Part shown: positions 6,584 through 14,546 of the stretch, one piece after another
Layout: every line of letters starts with the position of its first letter
How positions within the stretch are numbered: position 1 is the first letter of the stretch
Origin: Lachnoclostridium sp. UBA1434
Lineage (GTDB): Bacteria; Bacillota; Clostridia; Lachnospirales; Lachnospiraceae
NCBI GenBank assembly: GCA_002329645.1
Contig: DCTS01000015.1
Location: 1-21,848, forward strand
DNA: 21,848 nt
Reading direction: 5' to 3'
Made by a program: the position numbers and the translations under genes
Notes under the pieces: generated by a model
What the model was told of the DNA's origin: nothing
What the model saw: only the letters and a program-made list of their open reading frames with translations
Databases searched by the model: none

Positions 6584-8503
6584 ATGGAACAGTACAACGG
6601 GAGTCAGATTGTTGTTTTGGAAGGACTCGAAGCTATCAGAAAACGCCCCGGAATGTATATCGGCAGCACCGGATCAAGGGGATTGCATCATCTTATATGG
6701 GAGATAATAGACAACGGAATAGACGAGCATCTTGCAGGCTATTGCTCACGAATAGATGTAACCCTGCTAAAGGACGGCGGCATAGAAATATGCGATTACG
6801 GACGGGGAATTCCTGTCGATATACATCCGACAAAGCATATGCCGACGGTACGCGTCGTATACACCATTCTTCATGCCGGTGGCAAGTTCGGCAACTCTGT
6901 TTATAAGGTATCAGGCGGACTTCACGGAGTAGGCGCTTCCGTTGTGAATGCCCTGTCAAAGCGTTTGATAGTGGAGGTTAAGAGGGACGGCAAGATATAC
7001 AGGGATGAGTATATTAACGGAGGACGTCCCGTCACAAAGCTGGAGAACGGCCTGCTGCCCGTAGTGGGTAAATGCAACAAATCCGATACCGGGACCAGAG
7101 TCATCTTTTATCCCGACGATACTATTTTTGAAACAGTAGAATTCAAAACCGATATAATCCAAAAAAAGCTTAAGGAAATAGCATTTCTTAATAAAAACTT
7201 ACTTATTAATTATAAGGATCAAATAAATGGCATTGAAAAAAGCTATATTGAGGCCGAAGGTATCAAAAGCTTCATATCCTACCTTACCCGGGATATGACC
7301 GTGCTGCATGAGGAGCCGATATACATAGAAGGCAAAAGCGGGGATATAGAGGTTGAAATTGCTTTCCAGTATACCGACAGTTTTTCAGAGCAAATCAATG
7401 CTTACTGCAACTGCATTAATGTTGTGGACGGCGGAACTCTGGTTACCGGGTTCAAGTCAGGCCTTACCAGGGTGATGAACCAGTATGCCAGGGAGCTCAA
7501 TATCCTTAAGGAAAAGGATGAGAATTTTGACGGCAAGGATATCAGAAACGGACTTATGGCCATCATATCCATAAAGCACCCCGACCCCCAGTTTGAAGGA
7601 CAGACAAAAACAAAGCTCGGCAATACGGATGCAAAAACTGCGGTGGAGGAGGTATTTACAGCCGAGGCACAACGCTGGTTTGACAAGAACGTAGAGGTAC
7701 TTAAGACGATTCTTGATAATTCAATGAAGTCCTACAATGCAAGACGGGCAAGTGACAAGGCAAGAATAGCCGTAATGAAGCAGCTGAATGATGTGGATAC
7801 CAGAAGCAAGCTTGCCTCCTGTTCTTCTAAAAGGCCCGAGGAGTGCGAGCTGTATATAGTTGAGGGAGATTCTGCAGGAGGCTCCGCCAAAACGGCGCGT
7901 TCCAGAGCCACACAGGCAATACTGCCTCTGCGCGGAAAAATATTGAATGTAGAAAAATCAAGGCTGGATAAAATTCTGGTCAATAACGAGATCAAGGCAA
8001 TGATAACGGCATTCGGAACAGGTATATCGGATGATTTCGATATATCCAAGCTCAGATACCATAAGATTATTATTATGACGGATGCCGACGTGGACGGTGC
8101 ACATATAAGCACGCTGCTGCTTACCTTCTTTTACAGATTCATGCCCGAGCTTATAAAACAGGGTTATATTTATATGGCACAGCCGCCTCTATATAAGATT
8201 GAGAGAAACAAAACCGTCAGATATGCCTACAGCGATGAAGAGTTAAATCGCATACTTGAGGAGCTGGGCAGAGACGGCAATAATAAAATTCAACGCTACA
8301 AAGGGCTTGGCGAGATGAATGCGGAGCAGCTCTGGGATACGACAATGGATCCGGAGAAAAGGATATTGCTTCGAGTGACCATGGATGAAGAGGAGTCTTC
8401 GGAAATAGATGTTACCTTTACTACGCTGATGGGAGACAAGGTAGAACCCAGAAGAGAATTTATCGAAGCAAATGCCAAATATGTTAAAAATCTTGATATA
8501 TAA
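6584..8503 (+). CDS. Type IIA DNA topoisomerase, ATPase (B) subunit, GyrB/ParE family
   Basis: ATP-driven B subunit of a gyrase or topoisomerase IV, which works with the A subunit encoded next door to pass one DNA duplex through another. The 639 aa have the full family order. The GHKL ATPase domain (residues 1-220) has E40, N44 in IIDNGIDE and D71 in CDYGRGIP, plus the ATP lid GGLHGVGASVVNAL. A transducer domain follows to about 390. The TOPRIM domain has EGDSAGG with E427 and MTDADVDGAH with D500 and D502. The C-terminal tail carries YKGLGEMNAEQLW. The common DNGRG motif reads DYGRG here. The sequence is GyrB-like in the PLRGKILNVEK region, but the partner lacks a GyrA box, so the pair may act as the topoisomerase IV. 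The ATG has an AGAAGGGA site. The A subunit starts 31 bp downstream. Confidence 0.93.
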   Translation: MEQYNGSQIVVLEGLEAIRKRPGMYIGSTGSRGLHHLIWEIIDNGIDEHLAGYCSRIDVTLLKDGGIEICDYGRGIPVDIHPTKHMPTVRVVYTILHAGGKFGNSVYKVSGGLHGVGASVVNALSKRLIVEVKRDGKIYRDEYINGGRPVTKLENGLLPVVGKCNKSDTGTRVIFYPDDTIFETVEFKTDIIQKKLKEIAFLNKNLLINYKDQINGIEKSYIEAEGIKSFISYLTRDMTVLHEEPIYIEGKSGDIEVEIAFQYTDSFSEQINAYCNCINVVDGGTLVTGFKSGLTRVMNQYARELNILKEKDENFDGKDIRNGLMAIISIKHPDPQFEGQTKTKLGNTDAKTAVEEVFTAEAQRWFDKNVEVLKTILDNSMKSYNARRASDKARIAVMKQLNDVDTRSKLASCSSKRPEECELYIVEGDSAGGSAKTARSRATQAILPLRGKILNVEKSRLDKILVNNEIKAMITAFGTGISDDFDISKLRYHKIIIMTDADVDGAHISTLLLTFFYRFMPELIKQGYIYMAQPPLYKIERNKTVRYAYSDEELNRILEELGRDGNNKIQRYKGLGEMNAEQLWDTTMDPEKRILLRVTMDEEESSEIDVTFTTLMGDKVEPRREFIEANAKYVKNLDI

Positions 8504-8534
8504 GGCTGAATAGCCGGCAAACGGAGGAAAAGTA

Positions 8535-10784
8535 ATGGACGAGAATATATTCGACAAGGTACAGGAAGTCGACCTTAAAAAAACGATGGAAACATCATAT
8601 ATCGACTATGCCATGTCGGTAATAGCCGCACGGGCTCTGCCCGATGTCAGGGACGGTTTGAAGCCGGTTCAGCGGCGTATTTTATACGCAATGATTGAAC
8701 TTAACAACGGCCCGGACAAGCCTCACCGTAAATGCGCCCGTATTGTCGGTGATACCATGGGTAAATATCATCCCCACGGCGACAGCTCCATATATGACGC
8801 CCTGGTTCATATGGCAAAGGACTATTCCATGATGATCCCCCTGGTAGACGGCCATGGCAACTTTGGTTCCATCGACGGCGACGGAGCTGCGGCTATGCGT
8901 TATACGGAGGCCAGGCTCTCCCAGGGCGCCACGGCACTCCTTGACCGGCTGGACAAAGGCCTGGTTGATTTTATACCCAACTTTGATAACAGTGAAAAGG
9001 AACCCGTCGTTCTGCCGGCCATGATTCCAAACCTGCTTATTAACGGTACCACTGGAATCGCCGTAGGGATGGCTACCAACATACCTCCGCATAATCCTGC
9101 AGAGGTTATTGACGGTGTCATTGCCTATATGGAGAATCCCAGGATAACCGTAAGGGAATTGATGGAATACATCCCTGCGCCTGATTTTCCTACCGGAGGC
9201 ACCATAATCAATCTTGTTGAGATGGAACAGATATATGAAACCGGCGAGGGTAAGATAAAGATACGAGCTAAATCGGAGATCGAAAACGGTGATAACGGAC
9301 GCAAGAACATTGTAATAACAGAGATTCCTTACACTGTGGCAGGCAACAAGTCCAAGCTCGTGGAAAGCCTTGCCGCACTTATGAAGGACAAGGTATTTGA
9401 TGAAATTCATGATATACGGGATGAATCCTCCAAGGAAGGCATCCGCATCATAATTGAAGTAAAAAAGGACCGGGATCTTAACAATCTTTTAAACGGTTTG
9501 TACAAAAAAACATTGCTGGAGGATACCTTCACGGTCAACCTTCTTGCAGTCAAGAACCAGCAGCCGATTATTTTCAATCTCAAGTCGCTTATACAGGAAT
9601 TTGTGGAATTCCAGGATGAGTTATATACCAGGGAATATGAGTATCTTCTGGATAAAGCCAAAAAGAGGCTGGAGATTGTGGACGGCCTGATAAAGGCTAC
9701 CGATATAATCGATCTAATCATCGAGATACTTCGGGGAAGCACGTCCATAAAACAGGCCAAGGCCTGCCTTATGGAGGGCAATACCGAGGATATACGCTTC
9801 AAATCCGTACAGTCCAAGAAAGATGCAATGACCTTGAGATTTACGGAGAGACAGGCAGATGCGATACTTTCAATGCAGCTATCCAAGCTTATCGGTCTGG
9901 AAATTTTAAAGCTGCATGAGGAAAATACCGAGCTCCTTTCCTCAATAGACGATTATTCAAGGATACTTGGAAGCAAAAAGGAACTGTATAAGGTGATAAA
10001 GACCCGCCTTAAGGATTTCAAGAAAACCTTTTATGTTCCAAGGCGGACCATGTTCACCAATATTTCTGCCAAGGAATATGTTGAAGAGATTAAGATTGAG
10101 GATATTTACGTGCTGATCGACCGCTTCGGCTATGTCAAGTCGGTGGATACAACAAGCTATTTAAGGGCTGCCGAGGATAACCTGAAGGAGTTTGTTCACA
10201 CAATCCTTATGAAAAACACGGACAGGCTCTGCTGCTTTACTGCAGAGGGAACCATGTATCAGGTTAAGGCTGATAATATTCCGAGATGCAAGCTTAAGGA
10301 AAAGGGAGCTTTGATACATGCACTTTGCAAGCTTGATAAGGAAAATGTGATTTTCTATACCTCATTTGAGCAGTTGTTCGAGTCCGTGCTGCTGTTTATT
10401 ACAAAGAAGGGATTTATTAAGCAGGTATCCGGTGCCGAATTCGAGACAAACCGCTCCATGATGGCTGCCACCAAGCTAGAGGATGGTGACGAGGTTGTCG
10501 GAATAACTCTCTTATCCGGACAAGCAGTGCTAAGCGGCAATTATAAGGTTGTTCTGCTGACCGAAAAAGGCCTTTCCCTTGGCTTCCCTCTTTCACAGGT
10601 TTCGGAGTTTAAGAAGACCAGCCGCGGTGTCAAGGCAATCACCCTTGATAAGAATGACCTTGTATGCTTCGGCAAGGCAATTGACCAGAATGAGGAAACC
10701 TTCATATACAATGATAAAACCTACAATGCCAAAAAGGTCCGCAACAGAAAACGCGGGGACAAGGGGCAGAAGGCGCAGCTGTAA
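8535..10784 (+). CDS. Type IIA DNA topoisomerase, DNA-cleaving (A) subunit, GyrA/ParC family
   Basis: A subunit that makes the double-strand break through a tyrosine-DNA link. The 749 aa are shorter than typical GyrA (about 800-880). The winged-helix core contains GKYHPHGDSSIYD and the catalytic Y123 in AAMRYTEARLS. The quinolone-determining positions are S84 and D88, the sensitive-type residues. The tower and coiled-coil region follow to about residue 490. A shortened beta-pinwheel begins near EDIYVLIDRFGYVKS. I find no GyrA-box sequence (QRRGGKG-like) in the first blade, which argues for a decatenase or topoisomerase IV-like enzyme rather than supercoiling gyrase; this is inference. The tail is basic (KKVRNRKRGDKGQK). 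The ATG has a strong GGAGGAAAAG site and follows the B subunit by 31 bp, so the two form one operon. Confidence 0.92.
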   Translation: MDENIFDKVQEVDLKKTMETSYIDYAMSVIAARALPDVRDGLKPVQRRILYAMIELNNGPDKPHRKCARIVGDTMGKYHPHGDSSIYDALVHMAKDYSMMIPLVDGHGNFGSIDGDGAAAMRYTEARLSQGATALLDRLDKGLVDFIPNFDNSEKEPVVLPAMIPNLLINGTTGIAVGMATNIPPHNPAEVIDGVIAYMENPRITVRELMEYIPAPDFPTGGTIINLVEMEQIYETGEGKIKIRAKSEIENGDNGRKNIVITEIPYTVAGNKSKLVESLAALMKDKVFDEIHDIRDESSKEGIRIIIEVKKDRDLNNLLNGLYKKTLLEDTFTVNLLAVKNQQPIIFNLKSLIQEFVEFQDELYTREYEYLLDKAKKRLEIVDGLIKATDIIDLIIEILRGSTSIKQAKACLMEGNTEDIRFKSVQSKKDAMTLRFTERQADAILSMQLSKLIGLEILKLHEENTELLSSIDDYSRILGSKKELYKVIKTRLKDFKKTFYVPRRTMFTNISAKEYVEEIKIEDIYVLIDRFGYVKSVDTTSYLRAAEDNLKEFVHTILMKNTDRLCCFTAEGTMYQVKADNIPRCKLKEKGALIHALCKLDKENVIFYTSFEQLFESVLLFITKKGFIKQVSGAEFETNRSMMAATKLEDGDEVVGITLLSGQAVLSGNYKVVLLTEKGLSLGFPLSQVSEFKKTSRGVKAITLDKNDLVCFGKAIDQNEETFIYNDKTYNAKKVRNRKRGDKGQKAQL

Positions 10785-10825
10785 GCTTGAGCTAAAACAT
10801 GGCTTTAACAGTGCTGTTAATTGAT

Positions 10826-10895
10826 ATATGCATTAATATTGTTATACGCATTAATTGTAATACGCATTGATATTGATATACGCATTGATATTGAT
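10826..10895. repeat. Degenerate 16-18 bp tandem repeat, four units
   Basis: Four head-to-tail units related to ATACGCATTGATATTGAT occupy 10826-10843, 10844-10859, 10860-10877 and 10878-10895. The last two are identical and the first two are diverged or shortened. The array lies just downstream of the topoisomerase operon, before the terminator. Function is unknown. Confidence 0.75.
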
Positions 10896-10973
10896 AAACA
10901 ATGCTGATATATGCGAACTGCTATATACTTTTAATAAGAATTTGATTATTGGATAAGATAAATCCATAAAAAA

Positions 10974-11010
10974 ACAAGTCTTACCTTTATAGCTCAAAGA
11001 TAAGGCTTGT
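10974..11010. terminator. Bidirectional intrinsic terminator
   Basis: The arms ACAAGTCTTACCTTT and AAAGATAAGGCTTGT pair with one mismatch and one wobble around a 7-nt loop. Seven A residues overlap and precede the left arm and TTTTATT follows the right arm, so it can act on both strands. It separates the rightward topoisomerase operon from the leftward pseudo-HPt gene, which ends 28 bp away. Confidence 0.85.
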
Positions 11011-11038
11011 TTTATTAATGTAATAAAAAGCATAATGA

Positions 11039-11539
11039 TTATATAATCTTTTTCTCGATAAAATCATGCGACAGCTTTATACTTTCCATAGTCCGTGTAA
11101 GATCGTATCCTATAAACGTGGAGCTCTCCTCATCCATGTCAATAGCGCCCCTTATGTCAAGCCTTTTAAGCAATTCCTCAAGCCGGCCGGTAAATTCGTA
11201 TAATTTGCAGATAAAAGCATCCAGCTCATTGCTGAAATCAATATCTAATTCTTCACGGTTAAGATAGGATAATTCAAGCTGATATGATAATTCGGCCATA
11301 TCTAAAGCGCCTATATTATAAAACATGCGTCTTAATGTCTGTATAATCATCCTGAAGCCTTCATACTCCCGTGATTCATACATTGAATAAAGTATAGATA
11401 TTTTTGATCTGGAGCTTTTTAATGTGGATAACAGAGCGTGCGTGTAATTATGCATATTCCCGAGGAAATAGCGGTAGCCGGCATTGAAATCAATATCCGG
11501 TATAATACCGAATAATTCCTTAAATTCCTTATCCTCCAT
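11039..11539 (-). CDS. Degenerate histidine-phosphotransfer (HPt)-like protein
   Basis: A 166-aa soluble, mostly helical protein. Residues 15-90 follow the HPt four-helix pattern: a GIIPDIDFNAGYRYFLGN start, then IIQTLRRMFYNIGALDMAELSYQLE. That stretch lines up with the HPt core (HTLKG....IGA..L....LE), but the phospho-acceptor His is Gln (Q67) and the conserved KG is RR. It is therefore unlikely to carry phosphate and may act as a docking or decoy partner of response regulators or kinases. The second half (about 95-166) is acidic and helical and is not recognised. I chose the ATG at 11539 because GGGGGTGAG then sits at normal spacing; the GTG at 11548 lies inside that site. It appears to be a single gene, with a terminator at its 3' side and its own promoter containing a palindrome. 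Confidence 0.72.
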   Translation of the reverse strand: MEDKEFKELFGIIPDIDFNAGYRYFLGNMHNYTHALLSTLKSSRSKISILYSMYESREYEGFRMIIQTLRRMFYNIGALDMAELSYQLELSYLNREELDIDFSNELDAFICKLYEFTGRLEELLKRLDIRGAIDMDEESSTFIGYDLTRTMESIKLSHDFIEKKII

Positions 11540-11585
11540 TAATCTCACCCCCTGATAACAGCCATTATCTGTTGCCCATAACTAC

Positions 11586-11625
11586 ATATTGTGATTATAT
11601 AAATAGATAATATCACAATATTGTG
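11586..11625. promoter_or_regulatory. Operator-like inverted repeats with TTGTG half-sites
   Basis: Two overlapping symmetries lie here. ATATTGTGAT (11586-11595) and ATCACAATAT (11612-11621) form a perfect 10-bp inverted repeat with 16 bp between. CACAATATTGTG (11614-11625) is a perfect 12-bp palindrome lying inside the -35/-10 spacer of the predicted pseudo-HPt promoter. The arrangement is typical of repressor sites. The regulator is unknown. Confidence 0.55.
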
Positions 11626-11635
11626 TTTTAGTAAA
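11607..11635 (-). promoter_or_regulatory. Predicted promoter for the pseudo-HPt gene
   Basis: On the minus strand TTTACT (11630-11635), a 17-bp spacer and TATTAT (11607-11612). The expected leader is about 60 nt. The CACAATATTGTG palindrome fills most of the spacer. Confidence 0.55.
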
Positions 11636-11826
11636 TAATAATTATATCATAAATATAAAAATTTACTGCATATTTTCCTTTTTCACTAAATATATCGGAA
11701 AAATTGAATAATTAGTTAATAGATGCAACTATTTTTGACCGATAATCCGTTAAAATAAGCAGCAGTTTAAATCTGCGGTATTGTGTTTTAAAATAAAATG
11801 ATGTATTATAAATATTAATTTTTACA
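11619..11826. repeat. Imperfect direct repeat of about 47 bp upstream of guaA
   Basis: Copy 1 at 11619-11665 and copy 2 at 11779-11826 both begin TATTGTGTTTTA and then follow the same AT-rich pattern (TAAATAT followed by A/T and TTTA) with scattered changes. Copy 2 holds the predicted guaA promoter. Copy 1 overlaps the operator-like palindrome and the promoter of the divergent gene. The 335-bp gap between the two genes contains no other gene that I can support, and I saw no purine-riboswitch core in it. Confidence 0.5.
11781..11809 (+). promoter_or_regulatory. Predicted promoter for guaA
   Basis: TTGTGT (11781-11786), a 17-bp spacer and TATTAT (11804-11809). The -35 is weak beyond TTG. The leader would be about 60 nt, too short for a guanine riboswitch. 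Confidence 0.45.
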
Positions 11827-11874
11827 GGGTAATATGCTGCCGTACTCACCAATCTATCATAGGAGGTATATAAT

Positions 11875-13410
11875 TTGGAAAAGGAAATCGTGTTGGTTCT
11901 GGATTTCGGAGGTCAGTACAATCAACTGATTGCAAGGCGAGTCAGGGAATGCGGTGTTTATTGCGAGGTTCTTCCTTATAATACAAGCCTTGAAAGAATA
12001 AGAAGCCTCGCGCCAAAAGGCATAATATTTACAGGAGGTCCCGCCAGTGTATATGCTGAGGATGCTCCCCTCTGCGGTAAGGAAATATTCGATATGGGGA
12101 TACCGATACTCGGTATATGTTATGGAATTCACCTTATAACCCATCTTCTCGGCGGAAGGGTGACCAAGGCTATAGTCAGCGAATACGGACATAAGGAAGT
12201 AAAAGTATCATCATCTTCTAAGCTTTTCAAAGGTATTTCGGATAAGTCGATATGCTGGATGAGCCATACCGATTATATTGAGGCTATACCTGAGGGCTTT
12301 GAGATAACCGCATCAACCGATACCTGCCCGGTTGCAGCCTTTGAAGATAAAAAACGCAAGCTTTACGGAGTACAGTTCCATCCGGAGGTTGTGCATACCC
12401 GGGAAGGCACTGCAATTTTAAAGAATTTCTTATATGAAGTCTGCGGCTGCAGCGGCGAATGGAAGGTTTCACGTTTCACAGAGCAGACCATTGCATCCTT
12501 AAGGGAAAAGATTGGTGACAAAAAGGTATTATGCGCCCTGTCGGGCGGAGTGGATTCCTCCGTATCCGCAGTACTTGTCAGCAAGGCTGTAGGAAAGCAG
12601 CTTACCTGTATTCTGGTGGACCACGGATTGCTCAGAAAGAATGAAGCTGACGAGGTTGAGGAGGTTTTCACAAGGCAGTATGACGTTAATTTTATAAGAG
12701 TGAACGCACAGGAAAGGTTTTATGGCAGGCTTGCGGGAATAACGGATCCGGAGCAGAAGCGTAAAATTATTGGTGAAGAATTCATTCGTGTATTTGAGGA
12801 AGAAGCCAAAAAAATCGGTAAGGTGGATTATCTGGTCCAGGGAACCATCTATCCCGATGTCATAGAAAGCGGACTTGGCAATTCGGCAGTAATAAAGAGC
12901 CATCATAATGTGGGCGGCCTACCGGAGCATGTGGATTTCAAGGAAATAATAGAGCCGCTGCGTAACCTCTTCAAGGATGAGGTAAGAAAGGTTGGACTTG
13001 AGCTTGGAATGCCTGAAAAGATGGTTTACAGGCAGCCCTTCCCGGGTCCCGGACTTGGCATCCGTATTATCGGTGAGGTAACTCCCGATAAGGTCAAGCT
13101 GCTGCAAGAGGTGGACTATATCTTCCGCCAGGAAATTGCTTCAGCCGGTCTTGATAAAGCTATCAGCCAGTACTTTGCAATCCTGACGAACCTAAGAAGT
13201 GTAGGAGTTATGGGTGACGAGAGGACCTATGATTATACAATTGCCCTGCGGGCAGTGACCACCACTGATTTCATGACTGCAGAATACGCACAAATCCCCT
13301 GGGAGGTCCTTAGCCGCATATCCAACCGTATCGTGAACGAAGTGAAAAAGGTCAACCGGATATGCTATGATATAACAAGTAAACCGCCTGCTACGATAGA
13401 ATGGGAATAA
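11875..13410 (+). CDS. guaA: GMP synthetase, glutamine-hydrolysing
   Basis: Converts XMP to GMP using ATP and glutamine, the last step of de novo guanine nucleotide synthesis, in the cytoplasm. The 511-aa protein is full length. The class I glutamine amidotransferase domain (1-190) has nucleophile C82 in GICYGIHLI and the partners H169 and E171 in FHPEV. The usual GMQL after the cysteine reads GIHL here. The ATP-pyrophosphatase domain follows, with the PP-loop LSGGVDSSV at about 222-230. The C-terminal dimerisation domain has PGPGLGIRIIGE and ends in SKPPATIEWE. Translation most likely starts at a TTG: AGGAGG lies 6 nt upstream and the product then begins at the normal family N-terminus. It stands alone, divergent from the pseudo-HPt gene and convergent with tag. 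Confidence 0.97.
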   Translation: MEKEIVLVLDFGGQYNQLIARRVRECGVYCEVLPYNTSLERIRSLAPKGIIFTGGPASVYAEDAPLCGKEIFDMGIPILGICYGIHLITHLLGGRVTKAIVSEYGHKEVKVSSSSKLFKGISDKSICWMSHTDYIEAIPEGFEITASTDTCPVAAFEDKKRKLYGVQFHPEVVHTREGTAILKNFLYEVCGCSGEWKVSRFTEQTIASLREKIGDKKVLCALSGGVDSSVSAVLVSKAVGKQLTCILVDHGLLRKNEADEVEEVFTRQYDVNFIRVNAQERFYGRLAGITDPEQKRKIIGEEFIRVFEEEAKKIGKVDYLVQGTIYPDVIESGLGNSAVIKSHHNVGGLPEHVDFKEIIEPLRNLFKDEVRKVGLELGMPEKMVYRQPFPGPGLGIRIIGEVTPDKVKLLQEVDYIFRQEIASAGLDKAISQYFAILTNLRSVGVMGDERTYDYTIALRAVTTTDFMTAEYAQIPWEVLSRISNRIVNEVKKVNRICYDITSKPPATIEWE

Positions 13411-13438
13411 GCGAAATGTATATATAAAACCTGCTTTT

Positions 13439-13504
13439 CGGAGGACAGTTTGTTGAACATGTGATTGGACGGACAAGCGCAATACTGTCCTTCGATAAGT
13501 TACC
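13439..13504. other. Long-range hairpin between guaA and tag
   Basis: CGGAGGACAGT (13439-13449) and ACTGTCCTTCG (13494-13504) pair over 11 bp with one G-U, enclosing 44 nt. There is no T-run, so it is not a standard terminator, though it is the only strong structure soon after the guaA stop. A second stem, GCCGCTT/AAGCGGC, lies near 13526-13555. Confidence 0.4.
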
Positions 13505-13603
13505 GTTATTGATCGGAAAGGTGCCGCTTCCTTCTTACTTATTTTGTAAGCGGCTGGCGCACGCTTTGCAAATTCTTCTATCATCAAATAAGCACGACAT
13601 GTG

Positions 13604-14173
13604 CTACCCATTCAATAGTTCCTCATAAACAAAGCACTCCGGAAGATGGTCATTAACCATGCCCGTAGCCTGCATAAATGAATAAATTGTGGTCGAGCCG
13701 ACGAACTTAAAACCCAATTTTTTTAAATCCTTGCTTATCTTATCGGAGAGCGGCGTGGTTGAGAGCCAACCTTCATGATTCTCTTGATGACCCGTTATAG
13801 GCGTATAGTCTACATATTTCCAAATAAATTTGTCAAAACTTCCATTCTTTTCTGCAATTTCTAAAAAAGCCTTGGCATTGTTTATAGCTGCTAATATCTT
13901 CAAGCGATTTCTTATTATCTTCTCGTTTGCCATGAGTTCCAGAAATTTTGCATCATCGTAAAGGGCTACCTTTTGAGGGTCAAATCCGTCAAAAGCTTCC
14001 TTAAACGCCTCTCTCTTATTAAGTACGGTTATCCATGAAAGCCCTGACTGCATTGATTCTAAAGTTAACATTTCATACAGCTTGACATCATCATGTACTG
14101 GCCGTCCCCATTCGTTGTCATGATAATCAACGAATAAGGGAGGGCCTCCCCAACATCTGATTTTTTCACTCAT
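13604..14173 (-). CDS. tag: DNA-3-methyladenine glycosylase I
   Basis: Base-excision repair enzyme that removes 3-methyladenine from DNA. The 189-aa length fits the family. The zinc-binding residues of Tag are in place: C7 in IRCWGG, H18 in YHDNEWG, and an H-x3-C pair in NDHLPECF near the C-terminus. The helical core has LTLESMQSGLSWITVLNKREAF and KIIRNRLKI, and GFKFVGSTTIYSFMQATGMVNDH closes the fold. Active-site residues from the family (E and Y/W near ESMQSGLSW) are kept. The N-terminus reads CWGG instead of the common CPW. The ATG has a GGGAGG site about 9 nt upstream. It is convergent with guaA and starts only 25 bp from a truncated ABC permease on the other strand, which suggests a rearranged locus. 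No clear promoter was found. Confidence 0.94.
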   Translation of the reverse strand: MSEKIRCWGGPPLFVDYHDNEWGRPVHDDVKLYEMLTLESMQSGLSWITVLNKREAFKEAFDGFDPQKVALYDDAKFLELMANEKIIRNRLKILAAINNAKAFLEIAEKNGSFDKFIWKYVDYTPITGHQENHEGWLSTTPLSDKISKDLKKLGFKFVGSTTIYSFMQATGMVNDHLPECFVYEELLNG

Positions 14174-14198
14174 AAAGCCTGTCCTCCCGAACTAATAG

Positions 14199-14543
14199 CT
14201 TTTCATAGCAGTACTTGTGGTTACGTCATATTGCCTTATTGATTATATATCCGCTTTTTATACGATGAGCCGCTATAACGTAATTTTTGTAATTTTGGCA
14301 GATTTTCTTGCCGGAGCATATGTACCTATTCCGTTTTTCCCGGAGCCTTTCAGAAAAATTGCCGAACTGCTTCCATTTGCAGCTATGCAAAATATGCCCC
14401 TCAGGATTTACAGCGGCGATATAGCCGGTATGGACGCAGTATACGGAATACTCCTTCAGTTATTTTGGTTCGGCGTAATGTTTATCTTCGGCAAGCTGCT
14501 TATGAAACGTTCACTAAAACGGGTTATAACACAGGGGGGTTGA
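14199..14543 (+). pseudogene. C-terminal remnant of ABC-2 family permease (5' truncated)
   Basis: An in-frame stop (TAG at 14196) is followed by a hydrophobic segment (LFIAVLVVTSYCLIDYISAF). Then come a PIPFFPEPFRKIAELLPFAAMQNMPLRIY-type region and a last membrane helix, ending KRSLKRVITQGG. This pattern and the VQGG-like tail match the C-terminal part of the first permease (about 260 aa) of three-gene ABC exporters whose second permease is encoded next. About 150-170 N-terminal residues are missing, and no ATPase gene is present upstream. A GTG at 14217 could start 108 aa, but it has no ribosome binding site. I read it as a decayed gene. It ends 3 nt before the next start codon, as expected of the original operon. 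Confidence 0.72.
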
Positions 14544-14546
14544 TAA

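Noticed and set aside
8682..9410. 242-codon minus-strand frame inside the topoisomerase A gene
   Set aside because: It lies fully antisense to a highly conserved coding region and its composition reflects that gene.
11600..11874. Purine riboswitch upstream of guaA
   Set aside because: No guanine-riboswitch core sequences were seen and the predicted leader is only about 60 nt.
14217..14543. Independent 108-aa membrane protein
   Set aside because: Its hydrophobic sequence matches the C-terminus of an ABC-2 permease, it lacks a ribosome binding site, and homology-like sequence continues upstream of the GTG to a stop, so a truncated pseudogene fits better.
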